NCBI GenBank assembly: GCA_905221605.1
Contig: CAJNDS010001613.1
Location: 72,501 to 122,500, forward strand
Direction of reading: 5' to 3'
Length of the DNA stretch: 50,000 bases
From: Symbiodinium natans
Taxonomy: Eukaryota; Sar; Dinophyceae; Suessiales; Symbiodiniaceae
Part shown: positions 20,093 through 30,192 of the stretch, piece by piece
Layout: each line of letters opens with the position of its first letter
Numbering within the stretch: the first letter of the stretch is position 1
Made by a program: the position numbers and the translations under genes
The notes under the pieces: model-generated
What the model saw: only the letters and a program-made list of their open reading frames with translations
Database searches by the model: none
What the model was told of the DNA's origin: nothing

Positions 20093-20629
20093 CCTGTCAA
20101 TCCCCCGTTCCATAAAAAACTGTCCTATTGAAGAGGCCGGAAAAATCCAGCCGCGCAAAAAATCCGTCCGCTTTAATGATGGTCAGAAACCTATTTCCTG
20201 GTGGAAACCAGACACCCACACAATTCTGCAGAAAAAGTGGCCTTTTCAGAAAAAGTGTCCTCTTGTTGGGTTTGCGTTGGGTTTTGGGTACGCTTTTTTC
20301 CCAACATTTTCCCAACATTTTTCCAACAAAGTACGGATTCGGTACGGTTTACGTTTTTTTGGGCTACCCCCCAAAACCCAACAAAACCCAACATTATGTT
20401 GGAAAAACGTTGGGTTCAGAGTACGCTTTTTTGTGTTCTGCTCAGGTCACCTATTCTTTGGTGCACAAGACTCTGCACAGGGCTCGGGAAGGTTCCCCTG
20501 AACTCCGAAAATCCAGCCGCTTTGATCGTATTCCCCGATCCCAATAGAACACCAACACCTCGCTTTTGCACGCAAAAAACCAGAAAAAAACCATAAGGAC
20601 AGAAATTTCTGTCCGCCAGGATTAACAGG
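20093..20629. mobile_element. Non-autonomous element with TA target site, Tc1/mariner-like MITE
   Basis: Ends TA-CCTGTCAATCC and GGATTAACAGG-TA are inverted repeats with flanking TA on both sides. The similarity extends inward for about 40 bases, including AACTGTCC / GGACAGAAATTTCTGTCC. The interior has tandem 'CCAACATTTTCCCAACATTTTTCCAAC'-type motifs and the block AAAATCCAGCCGC twice (20144, 20508). Open frames of up to 139 codons occur, but none resembles a transposase, so it would depend on a transposase elsewhere. TA duplication is the Tc1/mariner habit. Confidence 0.65.
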
Positions 20630-21110
20630 TATAGTCTATCTTTGTAGTTTTTTAATAAACAGACTCTGTAAACAATGGTCTATTTTGATAAATAGACCAT
20701 TTTCTGTGTTAGTTTAGTGCAAGTTTTGTGCAAGTTTAGTGTTTAGTGCAAGTTTTGTGCAAGTTTCGTGATGAAACAAACTGCTTTCCTAGTCTACTCT
20801 TAGTTTGAACTTTTTCTTATTCTTCTAAACAGACTTTTTTGAGCTTATCCTGAACAAGATCATAGTTGCAAAATAGACTCGAAACCAAGATAAGAAAAAA
20901 TTGTCGGGAACTAGTCTTGCCTGGCCTTAGAGGTAAAACCCTCTCAAGAAGATTCCAAAGTGGGCCAAGTCCCCAAATGGGCCTGGTACCCCCAATGCCT
21001 CCCCCACTCCCCCCCCCCTCTCCCCAAATACGAGCTAAACCCCGCACAAGATTATATATCCCTGAGTTCGGGCAACTCCCTACTCCCTAAACCCTAAACC
21101 CTAAACCCTA
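20630..21110. other. AT-rich DNA with hairpin and GTGCAAGTTT repeats
   Basis: Perfect hairpin AATGGTCTATTT-TGAT-AAATAGACCATT at 20674-20701. Tandem GTGCAAGTTTT/GTTTAGTGCAAG units at 20712-20768. 20860-21080 has a plus frame rich in Pro and a minus frame rich in Gly; no call. Confidence 0.6.
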
Positions 21111-21112
21111 AA

Positions 21113-21226
21113 CTACTATTTGCTGAAGAACCCCGCAAAAAAAACAAAAAAAAAAACAAAAACAATATTACCTCATAAGGTAGAATATGTTCTACATTTT
21201 TTGGGGGGGTTCTTAAGCAAGTCGAA
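21113..21226. mobile_element. Family-2 element
   Basis: CTACTATTTGCTGAAGAACCCC...GGGGTTCTTAAGCAAGTCG with an A-rich interior. It abuts a CCCTAAA array on its left. Confidence 0.75.
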
Positions 21227-21313
21227 GTAAACTCCAAAGCGAACGAACCCTAAACCCGAAACTCCTAAAAGACCTTGAATCGCTAGACCCGAAACTCCTA
21301 TAGGCCTAGAAGG

Positions 21314-21425
21314 CTTGGCTGCGCTCAGAAGGGTAGCTATAAATGAAATTTGCAGCTGCCATATTAAGAAACCCAATAAACCCAAAAAGGCTAAGGATCT
21401 AAAGTTACAGCAAAGCACCAGAAAG
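21314..21425 (+). mobile_element. Family-5 element
   Basis: CTTGGCTGCGCTCAGAAGGG...CAAAGCACCAGAAAG. Shares AAACCCAATAAACCCAAAAA and TCTAAAGTTACAG with the copies at 19260 and 45364. Confidence 0.75.
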
Positions 21426-21429
21426 CCTA

Positions 21430-21960
21430 CTGGCCTAGAAAGCATCCCGTATTTCCTGAGCATACTACATCCGGAACGCCCCAGACACAGGTCAGGCCTG
21501 TCACCTTGCAAGCCTGGGCCACAGACTTTTCGTCAGCTGAGGCACTTGAAGACTTCCTTCATGCAGGCCTTGAGCTTCTCTTCGCTGCAGCCTGTCGAAG
21601 ACATGCCGCGTGTTTCTGGGGGGGGGGGGGGTGTATTTCTTGGGGGGGGGGGGGGTTATGTATGATACATTGCATTATATGACATATTCTGTTGTATGAT
21701 ACAGAACATGTAAATGATATGTTGATGTCGTATATGTTGATATCGTTGCACTATCCAATCGGAAGCACATCTCGGCGGCGAGGGTGGGGGGGGGGGGGGG
21801 GCGATAGGGTTGTGGGCCCAGTGCTTTGCTTGCTCGATCCTTGCATGTTCCAGTGGCGTCCTGGACAAAACATGCAAGTCATACGTCACGCTACTTCTTC
21901 TAGGCTGCCTGAGAATCCTACTTGTTTAATGATAAAGAAACAACAAAAAATAGATTTGAA
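21430..21960. other. Unique DNA with three poly-G runs, no gene called
   Basis: G runs at 21616-21631, 21640-21655 and 21785-21801. 21660-21750 is AT-rich with ATGATA repeats. Plus-strand 21315-21600 is open but overlaps the family-5 element. Confidence 0.5.
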
Positions 21961-21961
21961 A

Positions 21962-22310
21962 TCAAATCCGTTTATACTTGTAACTGCTGCATATGAAGAT
22001 GTGTTCGTTCTGAACTCTCGGGGGTGTGTGCCTGTCGCCATGGGGGGTGTCGCAGCAGCTTAGCGTGGTCTCATGCTCCAAACCTTAGTAGCCCAGTAAC
22101 CATCTCATAATAAGGGCACCCCTTTTTTGGGTTGGTGACTTTATAAGGGAACCCAGAACCCCCAAACAGGGTAAAGGGTACCACTGGGCTACCAAGAAAC
22201 AGTAAATGGAGATTTCGAACAGTCTGGCCATTTCAGGCCCTCCAGCCTCGCGTTTCCTCCACTTGCTCGATGATCTTCGTGAGCGGCCAAGCATACACCT
22301 ACGTGGCAGC
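21962..22310 (-). CDS. C-terminal exons of an unknown gene, joined across a family-1 intron
   Basis: Exon 22310-22201 (PRRCMLGRSRRSSSKWRKRE... to MARLFEISIY) joins exon 22083-21962 (LEHETTLSCCDTPHGDRHTP... to SSYKYKRI-stop) in phase through a split TGT codon. The interval 22200-22084 is a complete family-1 element plus one copy of its GTTT duplication (AAAC on the plus strand), giving a GTTT...CTAAG intron. The upstream boundary is probably the TTTTTAG before 22320. About 77 codons are visible. The N-terminal part is basic and the C-terminal part rich in Cys, His and Arg. I recognise no family. The frame continuing cleanly across the element is the main support. Confidence 0.58.
22084..22196 (-). 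mobile_element. Family-1 introner forming a GT-AG intron
   Basis: Plus-strand ends CTTAGTAGCCCAGT and ACTGGGCTACCAAG, with AAAC at 22080-22083 and 22197-22200. Read on the minus strand, the duplication copy GTTT gives the 5' splice site and the element's own CTAAG gives the 3' site. Confidence 0.8.
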
Positions 22311-22319
22311 GGCGCAGGT

Positions 22320-22410
22320 CCCCTAAAAACCCTAAAAATCCTAAAACCCCTAAAACCCTAAAAACCCTAAAAAACCCTAAAAATCCTAAAAACCCCAAAA
22401 AAACCCTAAG
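22320..22410 (-). repeat. CCCTAAAA/CCTAAAAA variant array
   Basis: 8- and 9-base A-rich variants of the telomere unit. Its minus-strand TTTTTAG could act as acceptor for the exon beginning near 22310. Confidence 0.9.
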
Positions 22411-22532
22411 CCCTAAACCCCTGTGGTTGAGAGTACTCTGGCCCACTCGAGGCCCAAACCCCTCCACCTGACAGCAACCAAGGTGCCGCGACGCGGAACC
22501 TCGGCTGCGCTCTGCAGGGTCACCGGAAGACT

Positions 22533-22648
22533 AGGTGTAGGGTTTAGGGTTTAGGGTTTAGGGTTTAGGGTTTAGGGTTTAGGGTTTAGGGTTTAGGGTT
22601 TAGGGTTTAGGGTTTAGGGTTTAGGGTTTAGGGTTTAGGGTTTAGGGT
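22533..22648 (+). repeat. TTTAGGG array, about 16 units
   Basis: Clean array beside the 3' end of the 22665-23065 candidate. Confidence 0.95.
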
Positions 22649-22664
22649 AAGCCTGTTATTTTCG

Positions 22665-23065
22665 GAAACTGGTGGTCTAAAGAGCTGTGGTAGCAGACGA
22701 GGGTGACAAAGAGCAAAGGAAGCTGGGCAACTCACATGTAAATTGTGGGCCCTAGCCTTTTGTACCGTAGATAGCAATGAGGCCCCCAAATTCCATAGGA
22801 ACCTCCCCCCCAAAAGGGAGCATGCGCTGAACCCCGAAGCTGTTGAGTCGAGGGAAGGTCCTGGCGGAAGTCTTAGCAAGAGAAGCTGAGGAAACTCCGC
22901 CCTTGCGTTGTCGTCGCGCGGCATATCCGGGTAGTAGTTGTGATCCAGATCGGGCTTTGCTTCTTGCAGCTCCTGTCTTCGATATCGCGTGATGGCAACT
23001 CCCCAAGCTTTGACAGAGAACGGTGTCCGATGCATCCAGACCCCAGGGCTTTGCAAAGAACAAGA
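22665..23065 (-). CDS. Candidate exon or exons, unknown product
   Basis: Two minus-strand frames are open. One reads PDLDHNYYPDMPRDDNARAE... and runs the full length. The other ends FGGLIAIYGTKG-stop near 22757 after SFGVQRMLPFGGEVPMEFGG. Both look protein-like, so either one frame is real or an intron switches frame. No domain recognised. The start at 23311 reported for the longer frame lies in AT-rich simple sequence and is not credible. Confidence 0.42.
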
Positions 23066-23865
23066 AGGGTAGCTTTTCTTACTTAAGGGGCCGTATAAGA
23101 GAACCAACCCCAAAAACAAAAGCATGAAACAGAAGCAAAGAACAAGACTAATAGTGACAGGAATAATAACAAGACAAGTCACAATCATAACAATAAGATC
23201 ACGAATAAGGATAATAATCAAGATAACAATAGTACCAATCATAACAGTAATATAATAAATAATAACCAAATAATAAGGGCGCCCTCGGGGCCAAAAAGAT
23301 GTCGTGGGCACATTGGAGTTTCAGGTTAACTCCTGGGGTTTGCTGGTCTGCAGGGTGAGGGTTGGAACCGGGATGGACATCTTTGGGGGTTTCCGAAAAT
23401 TGGGGGTACCCGTTTAGGGGGTTCCTATGAAAAGGACCACTAATTTGGGAAAAATGCACATTTGCCAATCTACATCATAGAGTGTAGTAATATGTACTGC
23501 ATGTTCATTAACGAGAGAAGCATCAACAATTATGACAAAAACAGCCGCTGGCCCTCTTTTTCGTGTAGCGCCCCAGGCCTTCGTTCAAACGTGCCCTCCC
23601 GATGCCCTGGAGCTTCACAGGGTCTATAGGGTTTAGGATTTAGGGTTGACTTTCCACCCAAACCTGAAACCTAAGCCTAACCGACATCCCAGCAAACCCT
23701 TTCTTAGCAAGGGGATCGGCATCTAGGTACCTTAGCAGGGGAATCGACTCAAGGCACCTAACTCCCCACTTTTAAGGATTAGTTAGAACACTTCTGGACG
23801 GGTTCCTGGTTGGCGGAGAGGAGGGAGTTTGGGTCAGTCTTGCCTGTGACCCTGCAGGGGACCTA

Positions 23866-23958
23866 CCTGGGGGTTCTAGTACCCTACAGCTTAGCGGTAA
23901 CTACCCCTTAATTCGTAGGTATCGCCCATACACCTGTAAGGGTAAAGAGAGTGCCCGG
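23866..23958. mobile_element. Family-3 element, degenerate
   Basis: CCTGGGGGTTCTAGTACCCTACAG...CCTGTAAGGGTAAAGAGAGTGCCCGG. Confidence 0.6.
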
Positions 23959-24206
23959 AAATTCCCTATAGCTCCCTAACTCCCTAAGGAACAGCCCCTG
24001 TTGCAACAGGCTGTTCCAAAAACCCTGAACCCTAGACTCGCGTTAGCACAGCTGCCCACCCTAAACCCTAAACCATAAATCCTAAACCCTAAACCTAAAC
24101 CCTAAATCCTAAAACCCTAAACCCTAAACCCTGGGTGCTACAAGCAGGGCTCTGCCCTAGCGCGTGGTGAAGCTGTGGGCCTGGGAGGGTCTAAACCTAG
24201 GTCGGG

Positions 24207-24500
24207 GTTTACGAAAATAGGGTACCCCCGAAAATAGACCCCAAAGAGTAGGATATTGTAAGGACCCCAAAGAGTAGGATATTATAAGAACCCCAAAATA
24301 GGTTTCCCCGACAATAGACTCCAAAGAGTAGGATTCCCTTATAATAACTTGGGTAGCCCAGTAACCATATTATACTAAGACCCCTTTTTTGGGTTGGTTA
24401 TTTTATAAGGGAAACCATAAAAAAGGGGGTAAAGGGCACCACTGGGCTACCAAGATAAGGACCCCAAAATCTCCAAGAGGGGTCCAGTCGAGGGGGTTTG
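24207..24500. mobile_element. Family-7 element with internal duplication and a nested family-1 copy
   Basis: GGGGTTTACGAAAATAGGG start, then two ~33-bp tandem AGACCCCAAAGAGTAGGAT units. A family-1 element at 24348-24454 (CTTGGGTAGCCCAGT...ACTGGGCTACCAAG) is flanked by ATAA at 24344-24347 and 24455-24458. Confidence 0.8.
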
Positions 24501-24604
24501 GGGGGTAGAGCCCTAAACCCTCGGGTGGGACTAGGCTATGCCAGCGCGCGATAGGGAGTGCGCCCCCAAATCTAAAGAAAAGGCACACTCCCAGCGCACG
24601 TACA

Positions 24605-24837
24605 CTGCCACACCTTAACCCCTAAACCCCTAAACACACTAAACCCCTAAACCCCTAGACCCCTAGACCCCTAAACCCCTAAACCCCTAAACCCCTAAAC
24701 CCCTAACCCCCTAACCCCCTAAACCCCTAAACCCCTAAGCCCCTAAACCCCCTAAACCCCTAAACCCCTAACCCCCTAACCCCCTAAACCCCTAAACCCT
24801 AAACCTCTAAACCCCTAAACCCCTAAACCCCTAACCA
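24605..24837 (-). repeat. (CCCCTAAA)n 8-mer array
   Basis: About 28 units of CCCCTAAA with CCCCTAAC and CCCCTAGA variants; distinct from the usual 7-mer. Confidence 0.95.
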
Positions 24838-25204
24838 AACAGGGTCAGTCCTGGAGGATCTTCTGCACATGGTAGCCCATGCATCCGCCCACCTCCTGCT
24901 TTGATTCATCCAACCTCAGGTCTTCTGTTGTAGGGTTTGTAGGGGTTTGTTGGGGTTTGTAGGATTTTTCTGGTTTGAGGGTTTGTAGGGTTTGTAGGGT
25001 TTGTAAGGCCTAGTAGGGTTTCAGGGCTTAGTGCTAGGGATTTAGAGTTAAGGGTTCAGGGCGGGTTGCATAGGGCTCCATAGGGTTTGTAGGGTTTATG
25101 GGCTTTGAAGGGGCTGTTCCGGGCTTCTAGGGCCTGTAGTTCTCAATGCTAAACCACCCTAGACCCTAAACCCTAAACCCTTTTGCAACAGGCCTCTTCG
25201 CCCG

Positions 25205-25335
25205 GCTAAACCCTAAACCCTAAACCCTAAACCCTAGACCCTAGACCCTAAAGCCTAAAGCCTGAAGCCTAAAGCCTAAAGCCTAAAGCCTAAAGCCTAA
25301 AGCCTAAACCCTAACCCTAAACCCAAACCCTAAAC
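25205..25335 (-). repeat. CCCTAAA array passing into (CCTAAAG)n
   Basis: The unit changes to CCTAAAG for about eight copies at 25250-25305, then returns to CCCTAAA. Confidence 0.9.
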
Positions 25336-25357
25336 TATGCTATTTTTTCGTTCAAAG

Positions 25358-25914
25358 GTGCTTGAAGATGCTTTAGGGGATGGTGGAGGGAGTGCCAGGG
25401 CTTTGGCTTTGGAGACTTGCGGGATTCACGAGGAGTTTGGAGGGCCTTGATTTTAGGGTTTATAGGGCATACAGTTTAGGGTTCGGGCACCATGGGTTCG
25501 TTCACCCTAAACCCTAAACCCTACATTTAGACCCTAAACCCTAAACCCTAAACCCTAAACCCTAAACCCTAAACCCTAAAACCCTGAACCCTAAACTCAA
25601 GCTTCAGCGGAGCGCTGAGCCCCTTAGAGGTGCTGGCCTCTGTCCGAAGAGCTCGCGGTCCTGCTTGTACCGGAAGAGGGCCTCGGTGTGTAGGGTTTAG
25701 GGTTTAGGATTTAGGGTTTCGGGTCTTGGATTTAGGGTTTAGGGTTCAGGGTTCAGGGTTTAGGGTTGAGGGTTTAGGGATTTGGGTCTGCTCACTCGAC
25801 CTCGGCTTACCTGTATATCTGACCAGTGTCCAGCAGAATGCAGATGTCTTTCGAATTGTGGGGTTTAGCTTCGAGTTTACAGGTTTCGGGCTTGGGGTTG
25901 CACTAATTCACTGA
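25358..25914. CDS. Three candidate exons on mixed strands, doubtful
   Basis: Plus 25358-25451 after TTCAAAG reads KVLEDALGDGGGSARALALE... and stops. Minus 25688-25605 reads EALFRYKQDRELFGQRPAPL. Plus 25790-25914 reads LPVYLTSVQQNADVFRIVGF... and stops at 25914. CCCTAAA (25500-25575) and TTTAGGG (25690-25780) tracts separate them. Strand conflict means at most some of these are real. Confidence 0.28.
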
Positions 25915-26368
25915 TGCAGGGCCGAGAGCAGGCGGCGCCATGTGACGAGCAAACCTTAAACCTCGAAATTGAAGTTAGGGTCTATAAAAAAATATATATA
26001 TATATATTTTATATTTATTTATTTATTTGTTTATTTGTTTATTTATTTATTATATTTAATATAGATATTATTTATGTCGATATTATTAGTACTAATGAAG
26101 AAATGTACATGGCTTTTGGGTGCTTTGGGTCTACTCTCCTGCGGAGTGTCTTTATGTTTTGCTGGAAACGGTCTCCTGCATAAAAGAGACTTTAGGGAAC
26201 CTCAATCACGGCAAAATAAGATGACATTAACTTTCATGCGCAGCGAGACTCGCAGAAAGCTCGGACGCCGTTCTCCTTCAGCGGCAGTGCCGGCTTGTTC
26301 TTGAGTGTGGGCTTTGGAACCGAAATTGAGATCTGGATAGAAGCAGCCTAAGGTGTAGGTCATCCACC
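25915..26368. other. AT-rich stretch and ambiguous segment
   Basis: 25985-26090 is TTTAT-type simple sequence. 26200-26345 is open on both strands (minus: AHTQEQAGTAAEGERRPSFL). No call. Confidence 0.4.
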
Positions 26369-26606
26369 ACCCCCCACCCCCCCCCAACCCCCCCCCCCCC
26401 CCCACCCCCCCCCCCCCCTCCACCCCCCCCCCACCCCCCACCCCCCCCCCCCCCCCCACCCCCCACCCCCCCCCCCCCCCCCACCCCCCCCCCCCCCACC
26501 CCCCCCCCACCCCCCCCCCCCCACCCCCCCACCCCCCCCCCCCCACCCCCCCCCCCCCCCCCCCCACCCCCACCCCACCCCACCCCCCCGCACCCCCCCC
26601 CCCACC
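26369..26606. repeat. C-homopolymer tract punctuated by single A
   Basis: About 240 bases of C runs separated by single A bases at irregular spacing. The Gly/Trp/Val-rich minus-strand open frames are artefacts. Very strong quadruplex potential on the minus strand. Confidence 0.97.
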
Positions 26607-26984
26607 CTTGCTTTCATGCCTGACTCTCTCAGACCACACACACACACACCTTCAGTAGCCCTCAAGAGCCTCAAGGGTCGTTTGGGATTGGGGTCTAGAG
26701 GGTTCTTGAGGGTTGCGGTCTTGTGGCTGCATTTTCGGGATGAGCAGGCGGTTGTCATGGTGTCCGATGTCTCAACATAGACCTTGAAAAACCGTAAGCC
26801 CTAAACCCTAAACCATGTGAGCCCCTAAACCCCACGGTCATCCCGCAACCCACACGCCCCTACCACTCTCCAACTAACGATCCTTCTATTGAGGCCTTGA
26901 ATTAGGGTTAAGTGTTTGGTGTTGAGGGAATGCTAAACCCCCTAAACCCTGAACCCTATAAACCCTAAGCTCTAAACTTTCCCG
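26607..26984. other. No gene seen
   Basis: A short (CA)n at 26638-26649 and degenerate CCCTAAA units near 26800 and 26940. Confidence 0.5.
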
Positions 26985-28568
26985 CTGAAAAACCGCTCGA
27001 CGTTGGTCCTTGAGAACTCTCGCCGCCTGGGGGCCAGAGAGGCGCCGCAGCTGCCTGACATTTGACTCTGTAACTTCAGTTCAACGACGTGTTTTCTTAG
27101 GATAGCTATACATTGGTCCAGTAATATGGGCCCTTAAAAGGGGATCCCGAAAATACACCGCTCCCCCATACAACCCAAGGGCCCATACTTCAGAACCCTT
27201 CAAAGGAAGGGACAATATTAAGGCCACCCTTAGATATATGGGCAGTTCTCTATATTCGGGTCCGTCCCTTTCATGGTCCTTACTTTACGGGGGCCCTATA
27301 CTATACAGGGGAATCCAACAAACTACCCCCCAGATGGGTTTTGGGTCTTGGGCGGGGTGGCCTGAGGGTGTTGAGGTGACTGTCATGCTTTATCGTCTTG
27401 ATCAAAGGTCTGAGGCTTGAGCTGCTTAAACCCTAAACCCTAAACGTGGGGAAGTTGTCGGATGCGTCGGTCAGGAACTACGAGGGCAGTGGGTGTCAAC
27501 CTTCTGTTCGGGGCTTTTAGTTGGGGTTGGGGTTCGGGTTCCCTTTTTACAGCAGGCCTCGGCTCACAGCAGCCCGGTTCCAGCATCACGCTCACTACTG
27601 CAGAGCGAGCATGGACGCTGAGATCTCTCTGGACACTAGTTGAAAGGTGACAATCTTACTATACTCTTTGAACACTAGGTAATGCTCTGCATGGTTCGGG
27701 TTCCCTAAACCCTAAACCCTAAGCCCTGTTTGTTGGGCCCAGACTCCTGAAGAAACCCCAAGCCCTAAACCTAGACCCTAAACCCTACACCCTAAACCCC
27801 AAACCCAAAAACCTCTATCCTGCTTCATCCAGGCGGCAGCAGCCGCCACATCTGCTCCAAGAGCCATTGCCCAGTCTCACGGACGAAGTCGTTGGCAAAG
27901 GAATGAACGTGCCCGCCTCAAAGATGTTTAAGGGTTAGGGTTTGGGGTTTGGGGTTTAGGGCATGGACGGTCTAGGGTATGCAGCCAACGCCCTAGCCCC
28001 AATCCTATCGGCCTTAAGTGCTGTACAGTTGTGCAGTTGCCAGCCCTCTCCAGCATCCTTTCAGACCCCTAAACCCCAGACTATGATGGCCCTTACAACC
28101 TTTGGAAAGATAGCGGACGAGACCGTGACAGCCAAATAAATTGTAGAAGCGGACGACCGTGACAGCAAAACAACAGTAGAAGCGACGAGACCGTGACAGC
28201 CAAAAAGCACAGTATTCCTGAATATGATCCTGGCGAATAGTCCTTAGGCGCAGACTCCCACAAACCCTAACCCCCACAAGCCACCCTAAACCCTAAACGC
28301 CTAAACCCTTTAAACCCTATAAACCCTTTAAACCCTATAAACCCTATAAACCCTATAAACCCTATAAACCCTATAAACCCGATAAACCCTATAAACCCTA
28401 TAAACCCTATAAACCCGATAAACCCTATAAACCCTATAAACCTATGAACCCTATAAACCCTAAAACCTAAACCCTGACTGTCCCGGAGGCATCACTTCTG
28501 CAGCTGCGTCTCAGATGAGCGAGCGCATTGCTGGGATGACATGCTCGAACATCTCCTGGAGCTTGCTG
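26985..28568 (-). CDS. Scattered minus-strand candidate exons, unknown product
   Basis: 28568-28508 reads FSKLQEMFEHVIPAMRSLI and meets a stop. 27918-27831 after CATCTTTGAG reads ANDFVRETGQWLLEQMWRLL.... 27076-26985 reads VRQLRRLSGPQAARVLKDQR.... All are helix-prone and lie between telomere-like tracts. A strand-ambiguous open stretch is at 27450-27650, and palindromic GGGGACCCC/GGGCCCATA elements are at 27110-27310. Whether they form one gene, and with which neighbours, is unknown. Confidence 0.33.
28105..28205 (+). repeat. Three ~38-bp tandem units
   Basis: GAAGCGGACGA(GA)CCGTGACAGCCAAA-type units with diverged spacers. They account for the minus-strand open frame across 28014-28277. Confidence 0.75.
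28305..28465 (-). repeat. (CCCTATAAA)n 9-mer array
   Basis: About 17 units of CCCTATAAA with a few CCCGATAAA. It is the complement of the 9-mer at 11349-11410, so this variant arose or spread more than once. Confidence 0.95.
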
Positions 28569-28599
28569 AATTCCCTCTAGACTCAATCCTAAACCCTAA

Positions 28600-28953
28600 A
28601 CCCTTATTAGGGTTTAGGGTTTAGGGATGTTTAGGGTCTTAGGGTCTTGGGGTTTAGTTGCTTAGTTTCAGGGCTTTATTGCTTAGCTTTTTGCTAGGTT
28701 TGAGGGTCTTAGGGTGTAATTCCTTGGCTTCAGGGTTTGCCGGGCTTAGGACGATGTAAGAAGATGGCGCCCAAACAGTCAGGCATGTGGGAGGCAAGGA
28801 CACGGCCCCGGAAAATCTGGACGTGCAAGCACATCACGATGAAGATTCTGCAGCCCTAAGCCCTGAACCCTTGAACCCTTAACCCTAAACCCCAAACCCT
28901 GGCTCCTGTAACCCTAAGCCGTTTTGTGTAAACCCTCAGGAGCAAGAACCACT
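28600..28953. other. Degenerate repeat and ambiguous segment
   Basis: 28600-28740 is decayed TTTAGGG-like. 28745-28860 is open on both strands. CCCTAAA-like units lie at 28865-28910. Confidence 0.4.
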
Positions 28954-29286
28954 TCATCTTGGAGGAAGCATCGGGGCAAAACGTCGAGCCCTGAATCGAA
29001 ATATGTACGTACCAGGATGTAAAAGCTTTTGGATCCTAGCGCTATCTCTGCAGAGCGGCAATGCACTTAAAGCGCTGGGGTACCTGGGGTTTCGGATTCC
29101 GTGTGCAAGGCTTCTTCGGTGGACTGTCTGCAAGGTGCCTCGAAATGCTTGGAATCCTTCTCCTCGCTGGGCATCAACTTCATCGTGGACCTGCAGGCCC
29201 TCAAACCACAAAACTTTCAACTCTCCAAGTTTTGGCGCAACCTTAGGTCCAGTTCTACTACGGCCAAATTTATTTAGGAAACGCAC
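28954..29286 (-). CDS. Candidate exon, unknown product
   Basis: 110-codon minus-strand frame. The part KVAPKLGELKVLWFEGLQVH then DEVDAQRGEGFQAFRGTLQT is protein-like, with RSLAHGIRNP following. The downstream half (toward 28954) is weaker and may lie past a splice site; 29085 is a plausible end. Two plus-strand frames are also open, so strand is not secure. No domain recognised. Confidence 0.4.
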   Translation of the reverse strand: MRFLNKFGRSRTGPKVAPKLGELKVLWFEGLQVHDEVDAQRGEGFQAFRGTLQTVHRRSLAHGIRNPRYPSALSALPLCRDSARIQKLLHPGTYIFRFRARRFAPMLPPR

Positions 29287-29426
29287 AACGAAGTGGCTGT
29301 AACTTCAGCAACTGGCCACGCCCTGCTGCGCACACACACACACACATACATAGCCTGGTACCAAGCCAACCTTTGGCAACCCTAAACCCTAAACCCCAAA
29401 CCCTAAACCCCAAACCCTTGCGGAAG

Positions 29427-29885
29427 GTGCACGGCTCTTAAGGTGCACGCGTCATGTCAGCAGGGGTGCCCGAAATTCTCACTGGCATGGGTGGGTACAA
29501 TGACCAGGAATAAGGTCATTCACAGGTTATGAGCCCAAGTTCACGCGACACTGCGCGTGTGGTGCTGGCCACGGCAAGGGTCCATCCTGTGGGGGTTGCT
29601 GGGAATAGGAGAGGTTGCCTGGACCAAAGCAAAAGGTGGCAGCTCTGTCCATGGGTGGCATTGCAGAGGTGGCCGGCAGGTTGACAGCGAGCGCCTAACG
29701 GAAAGGTTGGGTGGCGCACACCTTTCGGCCGCAGTTGGTGGGGGCTTTGGCTGTGCCAAAGGGGGGAGTGCGGAAGGTGCACGGCCCTTAAGGTGCACGC
29801 GTCATGTCAGCAGGGGTGCCCGAAGTGATGGGCATGCTCACTGGCATGGGTGGGCACAATGACCAGGAACAGGGTCATTCACAAC
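29427..29885 (+). repeat. Long direct repeats flanking a 250-bp segment
   Basis: The ~105-bp block beginning TGCGGAAGGTGCACGG occurs at 29427-29527 and 29769-29880. Both copies contain GTGCACGCGTCATGTCAG and ACAATGACCAGGAA.AAGGTCATTCACA. The second copy has an extra GTGATGGGCATG. A CCCTAAA tract precedes the first copy and another follows the second. The central segment is open on both strands. The arrangement could be a tandem duplication or a small LTR-like/solo structure. Confidence 0.75.
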
Positions 29886-30192
29886 CCTAAACCCTAAAGG
29901 GCCAGGCCCGAAGGATGCCAACTGATGTCACCACAAGACCCTCTAAAACCTGCAAGCCCTATGAGCCCTATATACCCTGTAGGTACACCCTGTTTTTGGG
30001 TTTAGGGTTTAGGGTTTAGGGTTCTCATGAACCTGCAAGCCCTATGAACCGTATGAACCCTACAAACCCTCTGCGCAATAGAAACCCTATAAACCCGATA
30101 AACATTCTTTTGAGCCCGGGCTCTCTGAGGTAACAAAAACCCAAGCCGAACCCCTAAACACAGCTGGGGGCCTTAATTCATGACCACGAGTC
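29886..30192. other. Degenerate telomere-like repeats
   Basis: CCCTATGAA/CCCTATAAA and TTTAGGG units; no gene seen. Confidence 0.6.

Larger units (their letters stand above)
23066..25350. other. Element and repeat region without a supported gene
   Basis: 23100-23280 is AT-rich AATAAT-type simple sequence. 23388-23455 and 24207-24500 are family-7 DNA, 23866-23958 is family 3 and 24348-24454 a nested family 1. CCCTAAA tracts occupy 24055-24130, 24605-24837 and 25150-25335. 24900-25140 is a degenerate GGGTTTGTAGG repeat. No convincing exon seen. Confidence 0.6.

Noticed and set aside
23066-23311. N-terminal half of the 227-codon minus-strand ORF
   Set aside because: Hydrophobic Ile/Val run comes from AT-rich AATAAT simple sequence; only 23065-22665 is retained.
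26202-26758. Gly/Trp/Val-rich minus-strand frames of 100-147 codons
   Set aside because: Translation of C runs punctuated by A; no start context and no normal composition.
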